Of a DNA stretch of 64,000 nt, positions 1 to 10,186 are shown one piece after another (within the stretch, counting starts at the first letter, position 1; every line of letters starts with the position of its first letter). The DNA comes from Lichina pygmaea (taxonomy: Eukaryota; Ascomycota; Lichinomycetes; Lichinales; Lichinaceae). The position numbers were made by a program, and so were the translations under genes. Below the pieces are notes generated by a model, which made no database searches, was not told where the DNA came from, and was given only the letters and a program-made list of their open reading frames with translations. The stretch lies in assembly GCA_963422465.1 (NCBI GenBank), contig OY730170.1, positions 1,612,001 through 1,676,000 on the forward strand, written 5' to 3'.

Positions 1-663
1 AGGACGATACGTGGCTGGGCCTCTCGGTTTCGGCTTGCTGACACCGCCCAACGTGCTCGCAAGTCTCTTGCTTGGGCACTCATGGAAGGGCTGGAATGAG
101 AGAAGTTGACGAATTTGAGACGGCACTTGATCTTGTATTGGCTTCATTGCAGATGAGAAATCTATTCAAGTACGGACGCACTTCAAGAGATGTTGAAGAC
201 AAGCATTGATATCCACGAATATCTTACTGTACTGTATGCCTTCGGGGGGGCTGCCCAGCACCATACGATACCTGCAAGGGTGTTGTTAGCACAACACCTA
301 CCGTTAGCTTTGTTAGCAGGGCACCTTTTCCAGCACTCTTTAGCTGTGCTAGAGACACATCCCTGTACGTAAGGGTACAGTACGTACGTACTGGTACGCA
401 CAGAATGACACCCCCTCCACTAATACGTACGAGTACAGGTGGGAACATAAGTATAAGTACACTTCACCAAGCAACCCCACGTAAACTTGAGTATTTCTTG
501 ACTTACCGAGACCGCAGAGTCCACTCATGATCTTGAAGATGATACATAACCAATCTTTTCCAGTTGTATTTTTGGCAAGTTACATGCAGTAATCAGCTTT
601 ATGGTCACATATCAGAAACTGATTTTTGATACTGAAATATGACGAGCTTGATGGTATCTAGAA
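1..663. other. Intergenic DNA, no gene seen
   Basis: No reading frame here looks like a conserved protein. The stretch holds a short near-palindrome (about 278-299, GGGTGTTGTTAGCACAACACC-like) and GTACGTAC-rich DNA at about 365-430. Confidence 0.5.
284..320 (-). repeat. Short dispersed repeat, copy 1 (see 5080-5116)
   Basis: Read on the minus strand, about 37 bases match 5080-5116 on the plus strand with five mismatches, four of them transitions. The core is AACAAAGCTAAC followed by GGTGTTGTGCTAACA. The unit is too short to assign to an element class. Confidence 0.5.
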
Positions 664-1157
664 CGGACAATTAATGTGATGCCATACCCCGCTCTTACTT
701 CGATGCCCCCCTCGGCTGAGGGTACATACCTGGATACATACACTGCACCCAGCCCGGGCCACGTAAGCCTAAGTACTTTTCAAAGTTGACTAAGATACAG
801 GTGTCATAACTCTTGGGAGTATCACACAGCACACGTTTCTCAGTCGCATTTTTCTTCTTGTCACATCTAGTGCCTAGCTCTACGTTACTTTAGTCAGACC
901 TTGATTTTGATGTCATTCATGGCATTTTTGGGGGTATGGAGACTCCATCAGCTGTGTGGAGTCAGGCGGTCAGGGCATGGAAGGCTGACTTGTCAATAGT
1001 TCTGGAGTACTTATGCTTCCTACAGATCTTCGCTAATTTTGAGGTATCCTGGTACGTACCCTTCGCTGAGGGGGCACACGGTGGGGGCATTGAAGTAAGA
1101 AGGGGGGCATGGTAAGCGAAAAGTTGCATAGAGGGGGGGCATCGCATTAATTGTCCG
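664..1157. mobile_element. Non-autonomous inverted-repeat DNA element, family 2, copy 1
   Basis: The two ends are inverted copies: both begin CGGACAATTAATG and continue through TACTTC-ATGCCCCC to GAGGGTAC-TACC-GGATAC, giving terminal inverted repeats of about 80-118 bases that differ by indels. The interior (about 860-1000) aligns with the interior of a second copy at 52030-52615; both carry a T/G-rich block followed by GAGACTCC and AGCTGTG. There is no coding capacity. I could not find a convincing target-site duplication, so the superfamily is unassigned. It resembles a MITE or a deleted derivative of a larger transposon. Confidence 0.7.
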
Positions 1158-1219
1158 TCATACGTAATCTGTTGGATGTTGGACGTTGTGGGTGTAGAAC
1201 CCGGAGCCCTAAGCACCGT

Positions 1220-1419
1220 NNNNNNNNNNNNNNNNNNNNNNNNNNNNNNNNNNNNNNNNNNNNNNNNNNNNNNNNNNNNNNNNNNNNNNNNNNNNNNNNN
1301 NNNNNNNNNNNNNNNNNNNNNNNNNNNNNNNNNNNNNNNNNNNNNNNNNNNNNNNNNNNNNNNNNNNNNNNNNNNNNNNNNNNNNNNNNNNNNNNNNNNN
1401 NNNNNNNNNNNNNNNNNNN
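1220..1419. other. Assembly gap (200 N)
   Basis: Exactly 200 unknown bases, a typical placeholder length, so the true gap size is not known. It removes the 5' part of the small gene ending at 1622. Confidence 0.95.
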
Positions 1420-1446
1420 AACAGCTAACCATTATAAACGTCAAAG

Positions 1447-1622
1447 ACAAGACAAGCTGGTGGGGCTGCGGGTTCCATGTGCCATCCGTGATGGATTCCA
1501 TCCCGAAAGAAGAATGGTGTACGTGCAATCCGCGCGTTGAGAAGAAGGGCGTCAAGTATCCTCCTGCGGCCCCGGCCATGAGCTCCTTGATGAACACAGT
1601 GAAAAGCATATTCCGCAAGTGA
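1447..1622 (+). CDS. Small conserved Cys/His-motif protein, 3' part only
   Basis: An open frame reads out of the gap to a TGA at 1620-1622. Its last 55 or so residues carry WWGCGFHVPSVMDSIP, then EEWCTCNPRVE and a KYPP motif. The spacing CG-x-H-x-P-x-VMD...WCTC looks like a metal-binding or disulfide pattern and resembles small fungal and plant proteins of unknown function that I cannot name. A CTAAC branch-like site at about 1424-1428, with AAG acceptors at about 1446 and 1456, suggests the visible part is a last exon and that the start lies in the gap. The left end is therefore approximate. The tail is basic (NTVKSIFRK). No function is assigned. Confidence 0.55.
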
Positions 1623-1851
1623 CGTGAGGGGGCACGGTGGTGTAGGTGGTGAGACGAGAAGCGGAGCAGTGCTCCGGTGCTCTACGAATGGGATGTGGAT
1701 GGGTGAATGATGGGATGGTGCTCAATGACGCAGCCGTGTTGATCGAGGTGTTCCTCGATGATATGACGTAGGATGGATGAACGGTGAATTGCATGATGGC
1801 GCACAGAGTCTGAGTCAAACACCATTGATCCATCCATCGATGGAGCTGAAG

Positions 1852-3828
1852 CTACCCTCGACTGTCCAACGAAGTACCAGTATCGTGCTGCACGTCACCG
1901 TCGTCTAGACCGAAAGTGTCCATGTCATCCAGGTTGCGGAACACCATGAAGTTTTCGTTCTTGGCGTCAGTCCGCTCAGGCACCATGTATGCACCTTGGA
2001 CCTCGCAGTCACGCAGCACAGACTCCTTGCCGATCCTCGACCGCTTTCCGAGAATGCAGCCGTTCAGCTGACATCGTTCCTCGACGACGACACCTTCCAT
2101 CAACAGGCACCGTGTGAGCCTGGCGCCGTTCCCGATGCGGCAGTTCGGCCCCACAACACACTCCTTGACGACGCACTTCTCCTCTACAACGACGTTGTCG
2201 TCGAGGACACAGTCGGCCTTGGTGACGGTGGAACGCTGCGCCACGCCACCGGGTTTCACGATCTTCCGCCTGTGCGCAAAGGGTGAGGCGCCGCTGGAAC
2301 CGGTATCCTCGATGGCCTCGACTCTTGCTAGCCTCAACGACACCGATAACAGCAGAGGACCAGTGTCAACCCTCCTGATCAGAGGGCCAGAAGGCATGGA
2401 CGGATGAACATAAGCTAGGATCGGCGGGATCGGCGGCGGCTCCTCTTTGCCTGTCCCTGGCGCCGCAAGGCCTCCTCCCCGATGAAATTCGGCCCCGGAC
2501 ATAGCCAGTGATTCGCTCTGCTCAGGAAATATACCACTCACCGGCCCGTTTGCGCTAGTGCTGGACATGCTGAACAGGTCGATCTTCTCGTCCACGAGAC
2601 TGATCGGGCCTGTGTTATCTTCGCTGTCCACATGCTGAGAGGTTCCCAGGGCATCTGAAAACCCCAGCTTGCTGCCCAGGCCTCTTTGCCAACCAGCCTT
2701 GGCCCACCAGCCGACTATATCCTCGCTGATGCTGTCAAGCGTATGGTTCTGCCCAATGACATCTAGAATCCAGTACGGGAAGAGATAGACGTGTGCGTTT
2801 CTGTGCGACGTCCGAAGTTTGACGCTGCCGTGTCGTCGTAGCAACGAGTGTCGCACCGGAAAGGATTTCTTCTCCTCCGTCACATCTTTCAAGGCGTCCG
2901 TTGGGATGGAATAGGCCAGTTTCGAGATAGCGGGCAACAACGAGTTCTTGGCCGGCGAGACTGCTGATGGCGTCGGGGGCAGTGTCGCGAAGAAGTCGGT
3001 CTCCTCGTTCTTGACGCTCGCGTCTCCTTTCGTGTCGTACCACACCCCGAGACCTCCTCTGCGGCCAATGAGCTCACCGCCGAGAGCAGGGACTCGTCGC
3101 TTTGCACCCCTGCCGGAGCCGGTCTCTCCGCCAAGTCCAGCTTGCTTGATCATCCATGCTTCCAGCAGAGCTTCTCCTCGTAGATCGCACACCAGATCGC
3201 ACGGAAGCACCAAAAAATCTCCTTTGATGACTGCCTGAACTTCGGGTAAGCGGAAGATCTCGGCAGTGCCTGTATTCTGCGAAAGGCCACTTGGACTTAG
3301 AATATCTGGCCTGGGCAATGGCAAGGACGTCAGATATGGGTCTGTCGAGAATGCAAGTTCCATTGCCGAAGCAGAGACTGGTGGTGTGATGAGATGGATA
3401 GCTGTCTCTGGATTAGCCCCTTGGCGACAGCTGACGCACAACCATTTGATGTCAAGGAAAGAGCTACTGCGCTTTATAAGACCAGAAATAACGCCGCGTG
3501 TGGGACTCAAGGAAGAGCTTCCCTGCTAATAGCAGGCTCCAGTTGACCCCCTTACAAAGTCCAAGGCGACAGCAGAAGAAAGAATGCGAAAGATGCCCGA
3601 AAGTGATACTGTCCCTATCGTTCTGTGCCAGCTCACGCGTCACTTACATGTAATCCCCATGCGGTAGCACCAATCCAACGGATACCAAACCATCGCCCGG
3701 TTCGCAACAGGGAGAAGCGCCTTGGGAAGATCTTCAGATGAAGATGTGAAAGTATTCAACGATATCCCGGGCCCACATAAGATCAATGCCTGGAATCCAG
3801 AGGAGGCCAGCGAATGTGCGTGAGGCAT
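1852..3828 (-). CDS. GCD1: Translation initiation factor eIF2B subunit gamma
   Basis: Nucleotidyl-transferase-like subunit of eIF2B, the cytoplasmic guanine-nucleotide exchange factor for eIF2. Exons read 3828-3648 and 3401-1852; the intron starts GTAAGTG, ends CAG and joins in phase 1, giving 576 residues. The N-terminus has the fold's opening, FQALILCGPG, then LPKALLPVANRAMVWYPLDW; after the junction come HLITPPVSASA and FLVLPCDLVCDL. The C-terminal part (about residues 430-540) is a left-handed beta-helix of hexapeptides (VVGPNCRIGNGARL, GCILGKRSRIG) ending in DAKNENFMVF, which points to gamma rather than epsilon, because the W2/HEAT tail of epsilon is absent. A Ser/Pro-rich insert lies between the two domains. 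The next gene upstream is also on the minus strand. Confidence 0.88.
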
Positions 3829-3959
3829 GATGGAGGTTCTATCGGGACCTGAATGCCGGACGAGGCCTTCAAGTTCGCATGTACGTACGTACAGCAGCCA
3901 AGAGAAAAAGGACGCGGGAAGAGTGACGGAGGGAACACAGGACGGCGACGAGGCCTTTC

Positions 3960-4745
3960 CTATTCGGCGGCGGATTTGAAGGGGGGGCGGTTGTCGCCCG
4001 AGGAGCTCCGCTTGACCGAGATGTCGGCAGCACCGGCGGCGGCCTTGCTGACGGTGGCCTTGCTGGCCGTGGCCCTGCTGGCGGCGGCCTTGCTGGCGGC
4101 GCCCAGAGAAGCGGCGGGCTCTTGCGAGGCAGCGGCAGCCTGGTCGACGCCTTGGTCGGCGGTGATAGCCTTCTTGGCGGTGGCGGAAGCTTTTCTGAGG
4201 GCCTCACCCTCGCGCCAAGACCGACCCTCGTCGGCCCTTCGGCTCTCCAGCGAGTGATTGGCCTCCCGGAGGAGGGCCACGAGCTCGTCCGGGGAGGCGT
4301 TGGTGGAGTTGATGATGATAGCGTTGTCACCCCTGAAATCGCCCACGACCGCGGAACCGACAACGGCACAGTTGGCGGCCGGGGGTTGGCCGCCCCCGAA
4401 GCACGTCTTCGCGATTGTACGGCAAAAATCTCCGAAGAAACCGATCACTGTTTACGCTCCGCTCGCGATCTCAAAGTTTCTTACGGGTTCGGGTTCCGCC
4501 ACGGGTTTTTGTCAGTAGACGGGGAAGTTGGCTCTTCATATACGTGGGAGAAAATCAGCTTACTTGACGGTACTGAGGTGACGGGGTGCTTTCCGTTTGT
4601 AATCAGTGGGTTTCGAGTGCTTCAGGAAGGAGCGCTTTCCGTCAATAGCTTCCATACTGGCCGGGGGGGTTTTGGGGAGAAATGGCTGTTTCTCTTCGTC
4701 ATCGGTGGCTTTTGGCCGCTTAGGGGAAGAGCGAAAGCCGGGCAT
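3960..4745 (-). CDS. Unidentified small protein, probably two exons
   Basis: A 163-codon open frame (4448-3960) has no ATG at its head; a stop lies just upstream and an acceptor (AAACAG) abuts it, so an earlier exon is likely. A candidate first exon starts at ATG 4745 (MPGFRSSPKRPKATDDEE...) and has a good donor, GTAAGC, near 4563, but that donor joins out of frame. A weaker donor eight bases earlier (CTCA|GTACCG) would join in frame and create a Met at the junction. The exon structure is therefore unresolved. The visible protein has a Cys/Gly-rich start (CFGGGQPP), a Val/Gly/Asn stretch (VVGSAVVGDFRGDNAIIINS), a short helical region and a low-complexity tail of Ala/Ser/Lys repeats. The Val/Gly/Asn stretch loosely recalls amyloid-type signalling motifs, but I see no NLR partner nearby. 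Function unknown. Confidence 0.45.
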
Positions 4746-4774
4746 ACTGGCCGGCGGGGTTTCACTAGGGTACG

Positions 4775-4802
4775 TACGGAGTATGTGCGAAAGTACGGAG
4801 TA
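4775..4802. repeat. Paired TACGGAGTA motifs
   Basis: TACGGAGTA occurs at 4775-4783 and again at 4794-4802, just upstream of the minus-strand small gene. The same nonamer recurs in other intergenic regions of the window (9715, 22976, 26705, and reversed at 22983 and 56594). Confidence 0.6.
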
Positions 4803-5680
4803 CTTCTGTGTGCTTGCAAACTTCTGCTCCTATAGATATACGTACTGAGCCAGCTGACAAATCCACTGAGTCAGCTAGTACAGTACTGTCGGCAGTTTTT
4901 CACGTGACCATTCTTTTTGCCATTTTCAGATGACACCGCAGTCACATCACCACCTCCCCCACCTCACCCTCACTGAGATGCAAGAAGCTTTGCCTAATCT
5001 GGCTGTCATTATAGTTCGGCTGGACAGCACCCCTCCAGGGGACGGGGTGTGGTGGCACGGGTACTCGTAAAGAGGACGTCCTGCGAACAAAGCTAACAGT
5101 GGGTGTCGTGCTAGCAAATCTCAGGATGTCGTGTTAGCATAAGTGGGTGTCGTGATCACAATACCCTACCTCCAAGGTCACGTGTCGTTCCGTGCTTCTT
5201 ACCTTACGAGTACCATAATTAGCGTCATCGACGACCAGGCCACATTCGTCGGGATTCGATATTGTCTTGTGCTGTGGTGCGTCTGGTTCAGAGGCATACT
5301 CTTATCATGACTTCGATACGAGCTGTTTGGGAATGAGCCGCCTGGAGATGGTCGCCAGGCTTTTTTGGGATGGTGACGACGTGGATAACGTTATCCACCA
5401 CGGGGCCAACGAGGCAGAAAATAAAAAGACGGACGACGGGGATGAAGATCCAGACAAGAGACAAGGATGAAGATGAAGATGAAGAGTTCTTCTTCTTGGG
5501 AGTCCAGGATTTAATCGGACTTGGTTCTATAGATACATACTACAGGAGCATCCTCTCACCCTTTTGGCTCAGCTGAACTTGGTTGGGTTGGGTACGTACC
5601 GATATTCCTCGTTGATATAAACTCCGTACCGAGGTTTAGGTTCTACGATCGAAGTCTACGCAGCTTCACCTCTCCTCAGG
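4803..5680. other. Intergenic DNA between divergent genes
   Basis: No convincing gene. It holds CACGTG boxes near 4903 and 5179, short dispersed repeat copy 2 and a GAAGAT-rich simple stretch (about 5464-5490). The promoter of the FMP52-like gene is presumably in the right-hand part. Confidence 0.5.
5080..5116 (+). repeat. Short dispersed repeat, copy 2
   Basis: Matches the reverse complement of 284-320 over about 37 bases. A related GTGTCGTGTTAGCA unit follows at about 5127-5140 and GTGGGTGTCGTG recurs at 5143-5154, so the locus itself is internally repetitive. Confidence 0.5.
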
Positions 5681-6527
5681 ATGACCACGGCAGCGGTGTT
5701 CGGCTGCACCGGCGCCGTCGGGAGCCAGATCCTTGGCACGCTGATCGGCAGCGACGCGTTTACGTCGGTCAAGACCGTCTCGCGGCGTCTGCCCAAGTTG
5801 CAGTCGGCCAAGCTCGAGGCTGTCGTGGAGGCCGACACGTCGAAATGGGGGAGCATGATGGCGAAGCTGGATCCGAAGCCGACGGCGGTCTTCAACGCCG
5901 TCGGCACGACGCGCGCCGCCGCCGGCGGGCTCCAGGAGCAGTGGAAGATCGACCACGACCTGTGCGTCGAGAACGCCAAGGCGGCCAAGGCGGCCGGCGC
6001 GAGCACCTACGTCTTCGTGTCGAGCGCCGGCACGCGCGGTCTGCTGAGCATCCACGTGCCCTACAGCAAGATGAAGGTCGGCGTCGAGGACGCCGTCAAG
6101 GCCCTGGACTTTGACCACGCCATCGTGCTGCGGCCGGGCATGATCATCGGCGACAGGGAGACGCCCAAATCACCGTTCCTCGAGTCGCTCATCGGGAACC
6201 TGCACCGGATCAGCCCGTCGCTTCAGGACATGATAGGTACGTGCGTTGATTCTCTGTGTGTGGCGATCCCGAATTACCGGCATTGCGCCTTCTGCACGTG
6301 CTCGGTCAGACAACACCCAATCCAATCCCTCCTCCCCGCAGCAGACGTCGAAAGAGAACGAAAACTCAAGCCTCGGCCGTCTTCCAGGTCAAGACCAGAC
6401 GATCATCGGGAGAGCTGCGGTGGCGGCCGCGCGGCTCGCGCACCAGGGGAAGGCGCCGTCTAAGTACTGGGTGCTCGAGCAGGCCGATATCGTCAAGTAC
6501 GGCAGAGACGAGTGGAGAGACGATTGA
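5681..6527 (+). CDS. FMP52: FMP52-like NAD(P)-binding protein, mitochondrial outer membrane type
   Basis: Short-chain-dehydrogenase-like protein of the TIP30/HTATIP2-FMP52 group; yeast Fmp52 is a mitochondrial outer-membrane protein of unclear substrate. Exons 5681-6236 and 6388-6527 flank a 151-base intron (GTACGT...TTCCAG, phase 1), giving 231 residues, the same length as I recall for yeast Fmp52. The Rossmann glycine motif FGCTGAVGSQIL is at residues 7-18, FNAVGTTRA follows, a YVFVSSAGTRG strand leads to the catalytic-type YSKMK, and VLRPGMIIGDRE is typical of the family. The second exon carries GRAAVAAA and KYWVLEQADI. The start is the first ATG of the frame. It faces the minus-strand transporter across about 0.9 kb of simple repeats. 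Confidence 0.88.
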
Positions 6528-6829
6528 TTGACTGATTGACCGATTCATTCGTTCATTCATTGCCAGACTAGACGAGGTGTTCTTTGTCCAGAGGACGTGG
6601 GAGTGGAACATGCATCAACATTTGGATATGGAACACCACTGGCCCATGTCATCTGGACGTGACTTTGAGCATGAAATCTGGACATGGAACATGAAGCATG
6701 GAAATGAAATCTGTCATCCAAACCTATCATCCGGATATTTAACATGTAAAACCAACCATGTAGATTCAACCATGAAAAAGCAGACAGGCCATGAAGCATG
6801 AACCCTAACCTACAACATGAAAGCAACAG

Positions 6830-6832
<3 letters not shown>

Positions 6833-6878
<46 letters not shown>
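6833..6878. repeat. (CT)n microsatellite
   Basis: About 46 bases of nearly perfect CT dinucleotide repeat, followed at about 6977-6992 by a run of about 16 C. Confidence 0.95.
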
Positions 6879-6881
<3 letters not shown>

Positions 6882-7084
6882 ACATTTCCTCCCTCCTTTC
6901 TTCTCTCCGTCCTTCTACAAAAGCCAACTCACTCCTACAGCAATCCAAAAGCAAGAGATATTTTTCAGTCTGAAACCCCCCCCCCCCCCCCCAACCACCA
7001 ATCTTTAAAACAGACTGATGAATTAGCATGATCGATTAGCTCCGGTTGAGTCTTGAGTGGGGACTTGGAGAAGATTGCTATACA

Positions 7085-7121
7085 GACGGACGGACGGACG
7101 GACGGACGGACGGACGGACGG
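7085..7121. repeat. (GACG)n tandem repeat
   Basis: About nine units of the tetranucleotide GACG/GGAC in perfect tandem. No spacers, so not a CRISPR array. Confidence 0.95.
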
Positions 7122-7433
7122 TGATGATGGGGGAAAGAGGATGGAGGGGGGATAGAGGGAAACAGGCACAACTGTCAGTGCGTGGGTAAAATCACTGTAC
7201 TTGCCCGATCGCGGTAAGCTGACATGCAATGGGTCTGTCGTCGACGATGAGCTTTCGTGCGTAGATCTAATGTTATAGATTTATCGTCGAGATCTACTCT
7301 CGCAAAGAGGGATAAAAAAAATTTAGAATAAAAAGGGAAGGAAAGAGGAGAAGACAAGAAAAGAAAAAGAAGAGTTACGCTGGAGAGGGATACATAATAA
7401 AAAGAAAAAGACTTGTCCTTCGCCTTGTTAATC

Positions 7434-9152
7434 TCAAGCAGCGCCCCCGCCCGCAATGGCTGCGGGATTCAGTCTGTTCCAACGCTGGAAGAGGATGATG
7501 AAGAAGGCCAGTCCGGTCGAGGCGATGCCGATGGCAAAGGCCGCCTTGAGCCCGCGCATGTACGCCACGAGGATGCCCGGCACCTGATCTGGGCCGAAGA
7601 CGGTTCGCAGGTCCGTCGCGCCCGTGTAGAGCACGACGGCCGGCACGACGGTCGGCGCCGACGACGGAAGCACCTTGACGAGCACGTTCACAAAGGCGGC
7701 CTGCGCGGCCGACACGAGGAAGGCGCCGCCGACGGTCTGGAAGAACAGCAGGATAGCCGTGACCTCGGCCAGATCGGCGGCCGGTGCCGTGGCCTGAACG
7801 ATGATGATCGGGATCTGCGACGCCATGCCCCAGCCGAGCCCGCCGATGACCTGGTAGCCGATCCACTTGCCGGCGCCGGAGCCAACGTCCAGGGTGTAGA
7901 GCAGCCCCGTGCAGACGGTCGCCGTGGCCGCGCCGACGGCGACGATGGGCGCCGCGATGCCGGTGACGGATATGAAACCGCCGCTGGCGAGCATGGCGAT
8001 GCTGACGGCCAGGATCAGAGGCAGGTTCCGCACCCCGCTCATGGCGGCGCTGACGTCGCCGATGCTCTGGAAGTAGATGGGCAGGTAGTATATCACCAGG
8101 AAGTACGCGCCCGAGAAGAAGAAGGCGAAGACCGACGGCACGAGGTAGCGTCGGCGCCCGATCAGCCGGAACGGCATCATGGCCCGGTCCTCCTGGCACC
8201 ACTCCCACGCCGCAAAGGCGGCCGAGAGCGCGACGAAGCCGACCAACAGGCCCACGACCCGAGACGAGTCCCACGCGTGGATCGTGCCGCCGTAGTGCAG
8301 CGCGAGGATGAAGCTGATGACGGCGCCCATGGCGAGGACGATGCCCAGAGGGTCCATCTGCAACACCTTCTCGCCGAGCGTAGTGGGCTTGGGCTTGGCC
8401 GCGCCGGGCGCCCTGAAGAACACCAGGATCGTCAAGGCCGAAACGGCCCCGATCGGCAGGTTGATGTAGAAGCACCAGCGCCAGCTGACCTTGTCGGCAA
8501 AGGCCCCGCCGATGAGCGGCCCCACCACGGCCGCGATACCGTAGCTCGTGCCGATGATGCCGGTGAACAACGGCCGTCTCTTCGGCCGGGCCGAGAAGGC
8601 GATGATCGTGTACACGCCCGAGCCGATGCCGGCCGCGCCGAGGCCGGACACGGCGCGGCCAACGATCAGCGTCGTGCTGTTCGGCGCGACGCCGCAGACG
8701 AGCGAGCCAAGCTCGAAGATGAAGACGGAGACGAGGAAGGTGATCTTCAACGAGAAGTACTTGTAGGCCTTGCCCCACGCAGACTGAAAGCCGCCGATGG
8801 TCATGAAGAAGGCGGCGCTGTACCAGGCAACGTCGTCGAGCCCGTCGAACTCGCTTGTGATCTTGGGGATGGCCGTCGCGACGATTGTCAGGTCGAGAGA
8901 CACCAGAAAGATGGTTAGCACCAGCGCGACGACGATGAAGACGAGTCGCGCTCCGGTGGGGTATGCATCTAGCTCCACCGTGCCCGGATCCAGCTCTTCC
9001 TGTTTCTCGTCGTTGCTGTCGTTCAGCTTCTCGCTGGATCCCTTCTCGACGGGCCCCTTCTCGTCGGACCTCTTCTCGTCGGCGACAGCTGGCGCAGGAG
9101 AAGGAGCGCCTCTTGGCGTTTCACCATCGACGAGCGTCTGCGTTGAGGCCAT
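7434..9152 (-). CDS. DHA2-family major facilitator transporter (14 helices)
   Basis: Proton-antiport multidrug or toxin-efflux type permease of the plasma membrane, 572 residues, no intron. The start chosen is ATG 9152 (CACCATGGCC context) rather than the longer frame reaching 9260. An acidic Ser/Glu/Lys tail ([19 protein letters not shown]) precedes the first helix. Helix 1 carries [13 protein letters not shown], the usual DHA2 start; motif C appears as [15 protein letters not shown] followed by [14 protein letters not shown]. Predicted hydrophobic segments continue to the C-terminus. The closest named relatives by eye are fungal azole and mycotoxin efflux pumps, but no biosynthetic cluster surrounds it, so the substrate is unknown. 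A TATATAT-type box lies at about 9248-9254. Confidence 0.9.
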   Translation of the reverse strand: MASTQTLVDGETPRGAPSPAPAVADEKRSDEKGPVEKGSSEKLNDSNDEKQEELDPGTVELDAYPTGARLVFIVVALVLTIFLVSLDLTIVATAIPKITSEFDGLDDVAWYSAAFFMTIGGFQSAWGKAYKYFSLKITFLVSVFIFELGSLVCGVAPNSTTLIVGRAVSGLGAAGIGSGVYTIIAFSARPKRRPLFTGIIGTSYGIAAVVGPLIGGAFADKVSWRWCFYINLPIGAVSALTILVFFRAPGAAKPKPTTLGEKVLQMDPLGIVLAMGAVISFILALHYGGTIHAWDSSRVVGLLVGFVALSAAFAAWEWCQEDRAMMPFRLIGRRRYLVPSVFAFFFSGAYFLVIYYLPIYFQSIGDVSAAMSGVRNLPLILAVSIAMLASGGFISVTGIAAPIVAVGAATATVCTGLLYTLDVGSGAGKWIGYQVIGGLGWGMASQIPIIIVQATAPAADLAEVTAILLFFQTVGGAFLVSAAQAAFVNVLVKVLPSSAPTVVPAVVLYTGATDLRTVFGPDQVPGILVAYMRGLKAAFAIGIASTGLAFFIILFQRWNRLNPAAIAGGGAA

Positions 9153-10186
9153 GGTGCCAACCTTTTTGCCGTCCGGCGCTGGAAGACGATTGAGGCAGCA
9201 GCAGCAGGGCCGGAGCTCTTCTGGCAAGCCATGGCGAGAGATGGCGCCGATATATACCAACAGACTTCAACCCTTGAGGGGACATCGTCCGGCGGCAAGG
9301 ACCTGACTGCGGCTGATGGCATCCAGCGGCGAGGTACAGACTGCGGAGCCACCGACGCCGCACAGCTACAGCCCATCATGGGACGTCGGTGAGCAGTCTT
9401 CGCTTGTTCTTGATTTTGCGTTCTCGCCTTCTGCTGGCTGATAAAGCCATCATGGTTCGTCGACAGCAGATGGCTGAGTCAGCAGAAAGCTCAGCGCTAT
9501 CAGGATGCTATCTGACAGACGGTGTGGGAGGAGCTGTGTTGCTTTGTATATTTATGTTTCTTGAACTTCACGTGCTGATCTTCTTTACCAATGTTATAGA
9601 ATGGGTACAAAGCGCATGATAGCTTGTTAGCAGTCTCCAGTTGAGTGGAAGAGGTTCGAAGATTTGAGGTCAAGTGATATTGACATTCTCGCCGGTGCGA
9701 TTACGTATACGATGTACGGAGTAGTCGATTCGGACCGTGAGATGTCTCCACGTAGAAAGCTGTTTGCACAACTTTAGACACAGACTTTCGTCTCATGAAA
9801 ACAGTGGGGGTACGGAAGTAGTTGAGAAAGAATGCCATTTACGAGGTACCATGAGAACTATATCTACGAGTATGTATGGGTATAAGCCACACCACATCAG
9901 CCACATCACTTCAGCCACACCACTGCACGCCTATCCACCGCCAACTTCACCGCCAGTAGGGAGAACAAATGCTCAAGATATCAATCGACTACTTTCATCA
10001 TTGCAGAGTGGAATCAATTATGCCAATCAAGTGCAGCGAGTAGAAGACAGCATCTCGAGATGAGAAGAAGAACAAAAACAAATAGATCTCAGGATTAGTC
10101 TCACACTATGCTTTACCAGGTCGCACCGATGAACAACGGCAACACATGACGCATCACAGGCTCTCACGTTCAGCTCCCTCGCCTTT
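9153..10186. other. Intergenic DNA, no gene seen
   Basis: Upstream region of the transporter and 3' flank of the next gene. One TACGGAGTA motif at 9715-9723 and a loose CCACATCAC-type repeat at about 9888-9925. Open frames here are short and compositionally unlike the neighbours' coding DNA. Confidence 0.5.

Larger units (their letters stand above)
6528..7433. other. Intergenic, simple-sequence rich
   Basis: Lies between the converging 3' ends of the FMP52-like and transporter genes. It contains ATG-rich loose tandem copies (about 6605-6805), a CT microsatellite, a C run and a GGAC tetranucleotide repeat. No gene seen. Confidence 0.6.

Noticed and set aside
7085-7121. Possible CRISPR-like or satellite array
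   Set aside because: Tandem tetranucleotide with no spacers; a plain microsatellite in a eukaryotic genome.
7413-8918. Long open frame on the plus strand opposite the transporter
   Set aside because: It is Arg/Asp/His/Gly-rich and mirrors the minus-strand gene codon by codon; a typical antisense shadow of GC-rich coding DNA, without motifs.
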